Assembly: GCF_947492965.1 (NCBI RefSeq) | Contig: NZ_CANLOZ010000003.1 | Location: forward strand, 62,001-126,000 | Reading direction: 5' to 3' | Origin: an uncultured Aquimarina sp. | GTDB lineage: Bacteria; Bacteroidota; Bacteroidia; Flavobacteriales; Flavobacteriaceae | Length of the DNA: 64,000 nucleotides | Shown here: positions 34,506 to 42,185 of the stretch, piece by piece | How positions within the stretch are numbered: position 1 is the stretch's first letter | Layout of the letters: each line of letters opens with the position of its first letter | The notes under the pieces: generated by a model | Databases searched by the model: none | The model's input: the letters and a program-made list of their open reading frames with translations, nothing else | What the model was told of the DNA's origin: nothing | Translations under genes and position numbers: made by a program

Positions 34506-34829
34506 AACGTGTTCTAAATTCGGTGCAAATAACGTTAGCTATTGTTACCTGTGCGTTACTGAAAAATTAAATAAGAGTGATTATAGTGTTACGTAATTGT
34601 TATCTGAATAGAGTGTTTTTCATAACTTCTTTTCTGAAAATTGAAGCTATTTAATATTTAAAAACCTAATAATCAGTTTTTTGAAATATTTTTTTCAGGT
34701 AGTTATCTAAATGTTAACAATACATTTTTTCTGATTTATTGTAAAAATATATTTAATAATTGTTTTTATAAAAAAGTCAAATTTGTACATCTACAGGATT
34801 GATTTTTACTCGAAAAACAGGATATAAAA
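34506..34829. other. Intergenic region upstream of TonB receptor copy 2
   Basis: A 324-base gene-free stretch. The leader near 34506-34545 resembles that of receptor copy 1. ATCTAAATGTTAACAAT at 34705-34721 shares ATCTnnnTGTTAACAAT with 29911-29927. No coding frame is evident. Confidence 0.4.
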
Positions 34830-34859
34830 AAAACGCTCGAAATATTTTCCGAGCGTTTT
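34830..34859 (-). terminator. Intrinsic terminator of the MORN gene
   Basis: AAAACGCTCG and CGAGCGTTTT form a 10-bp stem around a ten-base loop. The A-run on the left supplies the U-run for the minus-strand transcript ending at 34889. Confidence 0.8.
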
Positions 34860-34888
34860 CACATTATAAATTATTGTAGCAAATTTTA

Positions 34889-35248
34889 CTATTGTTTGTA
34901 ATTTACAACTACGTCACTTTTATTAGACCATGTTGTTACAGAAGCAACAGAATTGTCTGAATAGTTTACTTCTGATAATTTTTCACCTTCCCAGAAGAAC
35001 CATTTTCCAGTTTTTACACCATTTTCATACTGTCCCATTGAGATTTTCTTTCCTGTCTCATCATAAGACTTCCATTCTCCGTGAAGTTTTCCTTCTTTAT
35101 TGTAAAACCCTTGTTGACGAATTTCACCATTGTCATAATAATACGTTCCTTTTATAGTATTTCCTTCTTTTTCGAAAGTAGGTTTCACGTCTTGTGCCAT
35201 AATTGCACCAGAAAAAAGAACTGCTAATGTTAATACTAAACTTTTCAT
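34889..35248 (-). CDS. Exported MORN-repeat protein
   Basis: A 119-residue protein with a signal peptide (1-18, ending IMAQ) and three to four MORN / YwqK-type repeats (GTYYYDNGEIRQQGFYN, GKLHGEWKSYDETGKKISMGQY, NGVKTGKWFFWEGEKLSEVNY). Relatives beside Pit genes in flavobacteria have, as I recall, been labelled nicotinate mononucleotide adenylyltransferase, but there is no nucleotidyltransferase motif here. The role is unknown. It has a canonical promoter (TTG, 20 bases, TACATTTG) covered by a five-unit 11-bp repeat array that also occurs upstream of the PhoB-like gene, so it is probably phosphate-regulated. Confidence 0.78.
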   Translation of the reverse strand: MKSLVLTLAVLFSGAIMAQDVKPTFEKEGNTIKGTYYYDNGEIRQQGFYNKEGKLHGEWKSYDETGKKISMGQYENGVKTGKWFFWEGEKLSEVNYSDNSVASVTTWSNKSDVVVNYKQ

Positions 35249-35287
35249 ACTATATTTTTTATTGGGGTGTTCTTAATGATTACATTA

Positions 35288-35318
35288 CAAATGTAACATT
35301 AATTTTACTTTTAAACAA
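35288..35318 (-). promoter_or_regulatory. Promoter of the MORN gene
   Basis: On the minus strand a TTG is followed by 20 bases and a perfect TACATTTG -7 box at 35295-35288, about 40 bases before the ATG at 35248. This is the best matched -33/-7 pair in the window. The repeat array overlaps it. Confidence 0.6.
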
Positions 35319-35348
35319 CATTTAGGTAACATTAAATTAACATTAGAT
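35294..35348 (-). promoter_or_regulatory. Five-unit 11-bp repeat array (Pho-box-like) upstream of the MORN gene
   Basis: Plus-strand units start at 35294 TAACATTA, 35305 TTACTTTT, 35316 CAACATTT, 35327 TAACATTA and 35338 TAACATTA, each exactly 11 bases apart. This is the geometry of PhoB binding sites, direct repeats on one face of the helix. Relative to the minus-strand gene the units read TAATGTTA, as they do upstream of the PhoB-like gene. Regulator identity is inferred. Confidence 0.6.
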
Positions 35349-35718
35349 CTGTAAATATTTGTAAATCAGTATTTTGTTTATAAAACAAAAAGGTTTGTTA
35401 TGGTTTTTTGTAAGGTTTAACAGTTGTATGTAAGATACAATTTGACCGTTTGCAGTGAAAAAAAAACAAGTAAAATCACTTTACAAAGTAACTGAATCAT
35501 AGGTTTTATTGTTTTTTATTTACTTTCATGCTTTTGAGATTGCCAGAAAATAAAGGCTATATGAGATTGCTTATTAATTCATCAAGGGATTGATATGTTT
35601 TTTATTTTGAAATATATTTATCACAATCAATTTCAAACCCTTGTATATTCATTGTGAATCAATTGTTGTTTTTAAAGAATGTAAACTGCTTTTCGATTAT
35701 GAAATAGTGTAAAAAAGA
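35349..35718. other. Intergenic stretch upstream of the phosphate transporter gene
   Basis: A 370-base AT-rich stretch between the two repeat sites. I see no gene, strong hairpin or repeat in it. It may only separate two divergent promoters. Confidence 0.4.
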
Positions 35719-35762
35719 TAACATTTCAATAACATACGGCAAGATTTTTAGTAACACTTTTG
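35719..35762 (+). promoter_or_regulatory. Pho-box-like direct repeat and -7 box of the phosphate transporter gene
   Basis: TAACATTTCAA at 35719-35729 is followed directly by TAACATACGGC at 35730-35740, an 11-bp direct repeat. A near-consensus -7 box, CACTTTTG at 35755-35762, lies 14 bases further on and 25 bases before the ATG. The repeats take the place of a -33 element, as in PhoB-activated promoters. Their orientation is opposite to that of the two five-unit arrays. Confidence 0.5.
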
Positions 35763-35787
35763 TGGTTTATAAGATTGTGAAGAAAAT

Positions 35788-38175
35788 ATGAACGATATTT
35801 ATATTTTGATGATTGTAGCTTTAGCTTTTTTGGCTATTGCTGATTTGGTTGTTGGTGTTAGTAATGATGCCGTTAATTTTTTGAATTCTGCGATAGGTTC
35901 TAAAGCCATTTCATTTAGAACTATTATGATAGTTGCTAGTGTCGGTATTGCAGCTGGAGCTATTTTTTCTAGCGGGTTAATGGAAGTTGCCCGTAAGGGG
36001 ATTTTTGTACCAGGAGAGTTCTACTTCGATGAAATCATGATCATTTTTATGGCAGTGATGATTACCGACATATTGCTGCTGGATTTCTTCAACACTCTGG
36101 GGATGCCAACTTCAACAACGGTATCTATTGTATTTGAATTATTAGGAGCAGCTGTTTGTGTAGCCTTACTTAAAATTGCTGCAGATGCGGATCTTTCCGT
36201 TGCCGATTTAGGTAACTATATAAATACTAAGAAAGCTGGTGAAATCATCGCGGGGATTTTATTGTCGGTAGTGGTAGCTTTTTCTGTAGGGGCTTTCGTC
36301 CAATATTTATCTAGGCTTTTACTGTCTTTTAATTTTGAAAAGAAAGCTAAATGGGTAGGATCTTTATTTGGAGGTATTGCCTTAACAGCAATTTTATATT
36401 TCATATTTATTAAAGGTATTAAAGGAACCAATTACGCAAAACTAATTGTAGACACTGTTTCTAATGATACACGCTTAGGATTTTTAGAATGGGCAAATGC
36501 TTATTTCGAAACCTCATATGAAACGCTAAAAGAAATGGCAAAAGCTAAAAAAGATCTTTTTAAGATCGATGCAGAGGCTGGAACCATCTCTACAACCTTA
36601 AGAGGATTTTTGGAAACGAATGTATTTACCATAGTTGTCTCTGGGTTTGCATTACTCTCATTGATTTCTTTTGTAGTAATGAACTTTTTAAAGGTTAATA
36701 TTTATAAACTTATAATCATAGTAGGAACTTTTGCTTTAGCACTTGCTTTTGCAGGAAATGACTTGGTGAATTTTATAGGAGTTCCCATTGCGGCATATGA
36801 AGGGTATGAGATGTGGAGTGCATCTAATATACCTGCGAATGAATTTTTAATGAGTTCTTTGAGTGGAAAAGCAGAAACCCCGACATTATTTTTATTAGGA
36901 GCAGGATTAATTATGGTACTCACACTTTGGTTTTCTACAAAAGCCAGAAATGTAGTAAAAACCTCCATAGATTTATCTCGCCAAGGAGAAGGTGATGAAA
37001 AGTTTCGACCTAATTTTCTATCTAGAGGTGTTGTTAGAGGTACGGTTTTTATTTCGGAAGTAATTTCTTCGATTACTCCAGCAGCTTTTAAAGATTTTTC
37101 TGAAAAGCAGTTTGAGGAAGTTCCAGTTGCGGCTACGACTAGAAAGGAAGATCTTCCTGCTTTTGATATGGTAAGAGCTGCAGTAAATCTTATGGTAGCA
37201 GGCGTGTTAATTTCCATCGCTACTTCTATGAAGCTTCCACTTTCTACTACCTATGTTACTTTTATGGTAGCAATGGGTACCTCTTTAGCAGATAGAGCTT
37301 GGGGAACAGAAAGTGCTGTATATCGTGTGGCCGGAGTATTAAATGTAATCGGAGGATGGTTTTTTACAGCGATTAGTGCATTTTTGGCAGCAGCTTTAAT
37401 TGCTTTCTTGATTAATTTTAATCAGCCAATTATGACCGGAGTGTTACTTCTAGTAGCAGTCTTTTTATTGGTTAGAAATACCATTAGATATCGAAATAAA
37501 ACAAGAGCGGATAAAGCAGAAGATAGTCTAAAAAAATCTGAAAGTAGCTCTATACAAGGAGTGATAGAAGAGAGTGCTGACAATATCAAATCTTTTGTAA
37601 ATCGAGGGAATAAAATCTACGGAAGTACCATTGATAGTTTAGCTAAATATGATCTTGCATCCTTAAAAAAGAGTAGAAAAGGGATCGCTAAATTGGAAAC
37701 GGAAGTAGAAGAATTGAGAGATAGTATCTTTTACTTTATCAAAAACCTTGATGAATCCAGCGTTGGAGCCAGTAGTTTTTATATTTCTATTTTAGGGCAT
37801 TTAGAAGATATTACACAATCCCTAGAATATATATCTAAAAATAGTCACAAACACGTAAATAATAATCATAAGAAACTTAGATTTAATCAAATCAAGGATC
37901 TAAAAGAAATTGAGGAGCAACTACAGGAGTTTTTTGGGAGTATCAAAGATATTTTTGACACCAGAGAATTTGGAAAGTTGAATGCTATCATCGAAGAAAA
38001 ACAAAATCTCTTTACCTTAGTTACAGATAAAATTAATAAACAAGTAGAACGAACAAGAACAGAAGAAAGTAGCCCTAAAAACACAACTCTTTACTTTGGG
38101 TTGTTGATGGAAACTAAAGATCTTGTAACAGCTACTATGAATTTATTAACTACCTACAGAGATCATCAGGATTAG
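35788..38175 (+). CDS. Pit-type inorganic phosphate transporter with C-terminal PhoU-like domain
   Basis: A 795-residue inner membrane protein. The PiT domain has the two inverted signature copies VSNDAVNFLNSAIGSKA (about 24-40) and AGNDLVNFIGVPIAA (about 325-339) and roughly twelve helices to about residue 570. A soluble helical tail (about 590-795) resembles PhoU / DUF47 proteins (SFVNRGNKIYGSTIDSL, ISILGHLEDITQSLEYI). PiT carriers bring in metal-phosphate with protons. Fusion of a PhoU-like regulator to the carrier would let intracellular control act in cis. It is upstream of a PhoB/PhoR-like pair, and a Pho-box-like repeat lies directly before its promoter, so induction by phosphate starvation is likely. 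Confidence 0.9.
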   Translation: MNDIYILMIVALAFLAIADLVVGVSNDAVNFLNSAIGSKAISFRTIMIVASVGIAAGAIFSSGLMEVARKGIFVPGEFYFDEIMIIFMAVMITDILLLDFFNTLGMPTSTTVSIVFELLGAAVCVALLKIAADADLSVADLGNYINTKKAGEIIAGILLSVVVAFSVGAFVQYLSRLLLSFNFEKKAKWVGSLFGGIALTAILYFIFIKGIKGTNYAKLIVDTVSNDTRLGFLEWANAYFETSYETLKEMAKAKKDLFKIDAEAGTISTTLRGFLETNVFTIVVSGFALLSLISFVVMNFLKVNIYKLIIIVGTFALALAFAGNDLVNFIGVPIAAYEGYEMWSASNIPANEFLMSSLSGKAETPTLFLLGAGLIMVLTLWFSTKARNVVKTSIDLSRQGEGDEKFRPNFLSRGVVRGTVFISEVISSITPAAFKDFSEKQFEEVPVAATTRKEDLPAFDMVRAAVNLMVAGVLISIATSMKLPLSTTYVTFMVAMGTSLADRAWGTESAVYRVAGVLNVIGGWFFTAISAFLAAALIAFLINFNQPIMTGVLLLVAVFLLVRNTIRYRNKTRADKAEDSLKKSESSSIQGVIEESADNIKSFVNRGNKIYGSTIDSLAKYDLASLKKSRKGIAKLETEVEELRDSIFYFIKNLDESSVGASSFYISILGHLEDITQSLEYISKNSHKHVNNNHKKLRFNQIKDLKEIEEQLQEFFGSIKDIFDTREFGKLNAIIEEKQNLFTLVTDKINKQVERTRTEESSPKNTTLYFGLLMETKDLVTATMNLLTTYRDHQD

Positions 38176-38194
38176 ATGATTATAGAATATCTCA

Positions 38195-38246
38195 TAATGT
38201 TAGCTTAATGTTAAGGTTATGAAATATTTATGTTAGTTTATTGTTT
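38195..38246 (+). promoter_or_regulatory. Five-unit 11-bp repeat array (Pho-box-like) upstream of the PhoB-like gene
   Basis: Units at 38195 TAATGTTA, 38206 TAATGTTA, 38217 TTATGAAA, 38228 TTATGTTA and 38239 TATTGTTT are in exact 11-base phase. They have the same sequence, number and gene-relative orientation as the array before the MORN gene. Autoregulation by the encoded regulator is the simplest reading. Confidence 0.6.
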
Positions 38247-38320
38247 ATAGGTTCTATAATTAGCGATACTTCATTTTAAGCTAGTATATTTACCACTACT
38301 GAAGTAATTCAATTAGAAAA

Positions 38321-39004
38321 ATGAATAAAAAAGACATCACCATTTTACTTGTAGACGACGAACCTGATATTTTGGAAATTGTAGGATATAATCTAACTAC
38401 CGAAGGTTACAATGTCTTAACAGCAGAAAATGGAAACGAAGCTGTAAAAATTGCAAAAAAGAAAAAACCACATTTGATTATTTTAGATGTAATGATGCCA
38501 GAAATGGACGGAATCGAAGCTTGCGAACAGATTCGTAAAATGCCAGATTTGCAAAATACCATTATTACCTTTCTAACTGCGCGTGGAGAAGACTATTCTC
38601 AGGTAGCAGGATTCGATGCTGGAGCAGATGATTATATCACTAAACCTATTAGACCAAAAGTTTTAGTAAGTAAAGTAAAAGCATTACTTCGTAGACTTAA
38701 AGAAAATGATGCTTCCGAAAATGTAGTGAAGATCGGTAATCTTGTTATTAACAGAGATGAATACAAGATTGTAAAGGATAAAAATGAAATTATATTGCCA
38801 AGAAAAGAATTCGAATTATTATCTTTATTAGCCTCAAAACCTGGTAAAGTCTTCAAAAGAGAAGATATATTAGACAAAGTTTGGGGTAATGAAGTGATCG
38901 TTGGAGGACGTACTATAGATGTTCATATCCGAAAGCTTAGAGAAAAACTAGGTGATGATAGTTTTAAAACCATAAAAGGGGTAGGCTATAAGTTTGTGAT
39001 ATAA
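38321..39004 (+). CDS. PhoB-like OmpR-family response regulator
   Basis: A 227-residue two-component regulator. The receiver domain (about 6-120) has acidic residues VDDEPD, phosphoacceptor D56 (IILDVMMP), the switch Thr in TFLTARGED and the lysine in YITKPIRP. An OmpR/PhoB winged helix (about 130-227) ends in VGGRTIDVHIRKLREKLGDD and IKGVGYKF. It probably controls phosphate-starvation genes, judged from the Pit gene upstream and the array of 11-bp repeats before its own promoter. The stop and the kinase ATG share one base (TAATG). Confidence 0.92.
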   Translation: MNKKDITILLVDDEPDILEIVGYNLTTEGYNVLTAENGNEAVKIAKKKKPHLIILDVMMPEMDGIEACEQIRKMPDLQNTIITFLTARGEDYSQVAGFDAGADDYITKPIRPKVLVSKVKALLRRLKENDASENVVKIGNLVINRDEYKIVKDKNEIILPRKEFELLSLLASKPGKVFKREDILDKVWGNEVIVGGRTIDVHIRKLREKLGDDSFKTIKGVGYKFVI

Positions 39005-40083
39005 TGGCAGAAAATTTTAAAAGATCGTACAGGTTTGCATACCTGTCATCTTTATACATAACAATACTACTAACGCTCATAGTGAGCGTTTTTTTATATG
39101 TTCAGAATCAATTTAATATTCTGTTTGTATTAGGCTTTATGATTATATGTTATGGAGTTGCTTTTCTAATTATTCAGTATCGAGTTCAGAAATTTATTTA
39201 CCGTAGAGTTCGGAAAATTTATGATGATATAGAAATGTTGGATGTAGATACCAGAGGCGAAAGTCCGGTTACTACCGATATGAGAACCTTAATAAAGGAA
39301 GTAGAAAAATTTGCGCAAAAACGTAAAACAGAAATAGAAACATTAAAAATCAGAGAAGATTATCGTAAAGAATTTATGGGTAATGTTTCTCATGAGCTCA
39401 AAACCCCTTTGTTTACAGTTCAAGGGTATATACTAACGCTGTTGGATGGTGCTATGAATGATCCAGTGATTTTAGATAAATACCTTAACAGAGCCAATAA
39501 AGGAGTGGAAAGGCTGATTTATATCGTAAAGGATTTAGATATGATCACAAAGCTCGAAGTTGGTGATCTTAACTTAAATTATACCAATTTTGACATTGTA
39601 GAATTAGTGCAAAGTGTTTTTGATCTTTTTGAGATGAAAGCCGCTAAGAAAAATATTGCTTTGACTTTTGATATGAACTATCAAACCCCGATCATCGTTC
39701 ATGCCGATAAAGAACGTATTCAGCAGGTATTATCTAATCTTATTGTAAATTCTATTAAGTACGGAAAAGAAGATGGTACTACAGAAGTCAGCATAGAAAA
39801 TTTAATACGTAATAAAGTAATTATTAGAGTTACGGATAATGGAGAAGGTATTGCTGAGGCACATATACCTAGACTTTTTGAACGTTTTTATCGTGTGGAT
39901 AAAAGTGGTTCTAGAAAAGAAGGAGGTTCTGGTCTAGGACTAGCTATTGTAAAGCATATTATCGAAGCACATCACGAACGTATATATGTAGAAAGCGACT
40001 ATCGAATTGGAAGTGAGTTTTCATTTACTTTGGAAAAAGTGAAAAAGTTCCCTGTAGTCGATGTCAGTACTAAAACTGCTTAG
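39004..40083 (+). CDS. PhoR-like sensor histidine kinase
   Basis: A 359-residue kinase with two adjacent N-terminal transmembrane helices (about 12-33 and 37-58) and almost no periplasmic loop. A short linker leads to a HisKA domain with H130 (FMGNVSHELKTPLF) and a HATPase domain (about 235-345: N box VLSNLIVNSIKYG, G boxes DNGEGIA and GGSGLGLAIVKHI). The lack of a sensor loop fits PhoR-type kinases that read transporter or PhoU state rather than an external ligand; the PhoU-like tail of the Pit protein is a candidate signal source. The last 63 bp overlap the convergent glycosyltransferase gene. Confidence 0.92.
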   Translation: MAENFKRSYRFAYLSSLYITILLTLIVSVFLYVQNQFNILFVLGFMIICYGVAFLIIQYRVQKFIYRRVRKIYDDIEMLDVDTRGESPVTTDMRTLIKEVEKFAQKRKTEIETLKIREDYRKEFMGNVSHELKTPLFTVQGYILTLLDGAMNDPVILDKYLNRANKGVERLIYIVKDLDMITKLEVGDLNLNYTNFDIVELVQSVFDLFEMKAAKKNIALTFDMNYQTPIIVHADKERIQQVLSNLIVNSIKYGKEDGTTEVSIENLIRNKVIIRVTDNGEGIAEAHIPRLFERFYRVDKSGSRKEGGSGLGLAIVKHIIEAHHERIYVESDYRIGSEFSFTLEKVKKFPVVDVSTKTA

Positions 40084-41076
40084 TCCTTTATACATATTAA
40101 GATCATATAATTTTTTTAGGGTAAACTCATTTTGTTTACAACTTGGAACCAACTTATTATTCGTTAGACGCTGAGCAAGATATTCTTGTTCAAATTGACC
40201 AGGAGTAGGTATAAAGAATGCTTTTTTCTTAAGTTTTGCAAGATCCATTACTGTAGTGTATCCAGATCTGGATATGATAATATTACTACTGTTAATGGTA
40301 TTTTGAAGTGCAATGCCTGTTAGGTAATTATGAACGGTAATATTATTCTTAACATAGGTTTCGTGTTGATCTTCGATGACACCTCTTACAAAAACGATTT
40401 TTTTGTCACTACGTTCAAATTCTTGAAATAACTTCTTCTCCAATAAAGTGCGCTGAGGTTCCGGTCCAGAGAGCAGTACCATAATATCATATTTCTTTGG
40501 CAAATTCTGATAATTGAACCTGCTTAAAGGTCCTAGATAGGTAACCGGAATATTGCTTCGTTTAGGATGTCCTAATTCTCCACTTAAACTTGGATCGTCG
40601 GCCATGTCTGGTACCCAGCATACATCAAATTTTTTGATATACTTATTATGAATTTTTGTACTTATAGAAGTTGTACTTCCACTTAATACCGTTAGCTGAT
40701 GTGTAATAAAAACTGATGGGAGGCTTTTATGTCTAACACCCATTCTATTATCCGATATAATGCCATAGTAATCATCAGATTCTATAATTTTTTTAGTAGC
40801 CTTTTTTTCAGCTGTAATAGCATGAGCAATTTTTGGACTGTTTAAGAGCATCTTTAATTTAAAGTTACTAGCCTTTTTGGAATACTCTATATTATAGGAA
40901 GGAATTTCTTTAGCAGTTAAGTTTGGAAACTCCTTTTTAAGCAATGCAAGAGCTACTCCATCAGAAGCAATAACAGGTTCAAAACCTTCATGGATTAATG
41001 CGTTTATTATAGGAATACAGCGAGTAGCGTGACCTAATCCCCAATTTAGCGGTGCAACAAGAACTTTTTTACTCAA
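40021..41076 (-). CDS. MurG-like (GT28 C-terminal) glycosyltransferase
   Basis: A 351-residue protein with the GT-B layout of MurG / UDP-GlcNAc-type transferases. The N-terminal lobe starts APLNWGLGHATRCIPI (the Gly-rich acceptor loop), and the C-terminal lobe has LLSGPEPQRTLLE and NIIISRSGYTTVMDLAKL plus FFIPTPGQFEQEYLA, which match the nucleotide-sugar site of family 28. Proteins of this kind make glycolipids or modify cell-surface sugars. The acceptor is unknown. It overlaps the 3' end of the sensor kinase gene by 63 bp in convergent orientation, which is unusually long for coding overlap. The reading frame in the overlap looks intact in both genes. Confidence 0.82.
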   Translation of the reverse strand: MSKKVLVAPLNWGLGHATRCIPIINALIHEGFEPVIASDGVALALLKKEFPNLTAKEIPSYNIEYSKKASNFKLKMLLNSPKIAHAITAEKKATKKIIESDDYYGIISDNRMGVRHKSLPSVFITHQLTVLSGSTTSISTKIHNKYIKKFDVCWVPDMADDPSLSGELGHPKRSNIPVTYLGPLSRFNYQNLPKKYDIMVLLSGPEPQRTLLEKKLFQEFERSDKKIVFVRGVIEDQHETYVKNNITVHNYLTGIALQNTINSSNIIISRSGYTTVMDLAKLKKKAFFIPTPGQFEQEYLAQRLTNNKLVPSCKQNEFTLKKLYDLNMYKGLSSFSTDIDYRELFHFFQSK

Positions 41077-41200
41077 AATCAGTTGTTTTGTAAATTAATC
41101 ATATAAAAAAAGACATCGTCTAATTTTAAAATTAATAGTATTCTCGTAAGTATATATTTCCTTAATTTTACCAAAAAATTATGTTTAGGTTAGTGAAGCT

Positions 41201-41381
41201 TTACATTCAAAAGCGAAGCGCATTGCATGTATTAGCTGAACTAATCCCGTTGAAGAACGGGATCCATTAGATTATGTGTTTACGTTCAAAAGCGAAGCGC
41301 ATTGCATGTATTAGCTGAACCAATCCCGTTGAAGAACGGGATCCGTTAGATTGTAGTTTACATTTGAAAGAGAATCTAACG
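41201..41381. repeat. 79-bp tandem repeat with internal hairpins
   Basis: Two near-identical units (41201-41279 and 41280-about 41357) start TTACrTTCAAAAGCGAAGCG and each contain the hairpin ATCCCGTT-gaag-AACGGGAT. A third, degenerate start follows (ttacatttgaaag). CGTTAGATT near 41344 and AATCTAACG at 41373-41381 form a closing inverted repeat. It lies in the 420-bp gap before trmB; the rest of that gap shows nothing else. Confidence 0.75.
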
Positions 41382-41496
41382 TGAGTATATCATCTTAGTT
41401 GCTTGATCTTATTTTAGAAGTAAAATAAATAATTGAGATCTGAGCGTAACATAATCGGCATTAAACAGTCAAATACATATAAGAAGAATAAAATCA

Positions 41497-42171
41497 GTGG
41501 GAAGTAAAAACAAATTAAAGCGTTTTAACGAAAACAAGATTTTTCAGAATGTGGTAGAGCCAACCAGGGAGGAAGTGTTGAACAATGCTCTTGGTTATAA
41601 AGGGAAATGGGGTGAGAAATTTTTTAAAAACCAAAATCCGATTGTATTAGAATTAGGATGTGGTAAAGGAGAATATACTGTAGGATTAGCAGAAAAATAT
41701 CCAGATAAGAATTTTATAGGTATCGATATTAAAGGTGCTCGATTTTGGCGTGGTGCAAAGACAGCCATCGAAAACGAAATGAAAAATGTCGGTTTCATTA
41801 GAACACAAATCGAGCTAGTGGAGTATATTTTCGATGCTAATGAGATCGATGAAATTTGGATCACCTTTCCAGACCCTCAGATAAAATATAAGCGTACAAA
41901 ACATAGAATGACTAACCATCAGTTTTTACAGCGATATAAAAATATCTTAAAGCCAAATGGTATTATGCATCTTAAAACAGATAGTGAGTTTATGCATGGA
42001 TATACCTTAGGATTGTTACATGGAGAAGGACATGAAGTACTTTATTCGAACCATAATGTATATCATCAGGAGGGTTCGCCAGAAGAGGTAACTTCTATTC
42101 AAACTTTTTATGAAAAACAATACCTAGAACAAAATAAACCTATAACTTACATCCAGTTTAAAATTACCTAA
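41497..42171 (+). CDS. trmB: tRNA (guanine-N7-)-methyltransferase
   Basis: Methylates N7 of G46 in the variable loop of tRNAs, using S-adenosylmethionine. The 224-residue protein shows the SAM motif VLELGCGKGEYT, the acidic GIDIKGAR, the conserved WITFPDPQIKYKRTKHRM (family PDPWPK-type motif) and the C-terminal TSIQTFYEKQY. The start is the GTG at 41497: the following GSKNKLKRF residues are the family N-terminus and there is no ATG nearby. It is followed after 14 bp by lysE, so an operon trmB-lysE-ATL is likely. Confidence 0.95.
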   Translation: MGSKNKLKRFNENKIFQNVVEPTREEVLNNALGYKGKWGEKFFKNQNPIVLELGCGKGEYTVGLAEKYPDKNFIGIDIKGARFWRGAKTAIENEMKNVGFIRTQIELVEYIFDANEIDEIWITFPDPQIKYKRTKHRMTNHQFLQRYKNILKPNGIMHLKTDSEFMHGYTLGLLHGEGHEVLYSNHNVYHQEGSPEEVTSIQTFYEKQYLEQNKPITYIQFKIT

Positions 42172-42185
42172 ATTGCGTCATCGAT

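Noticed and set aside
36702..37217. 171-codon open frame antisense to the Pit transporter gene
   Set aside because: It lies fully inside a strong coding region, and its composition is explained by the reverse of hydrophobic codons.
41201..41381. CRISPR-like array
   Set aside because: Only two full units of 79 bp with no unique spacers; the whole unit is repeated, so this is a tandem repeat, and no cas gene is nearby.
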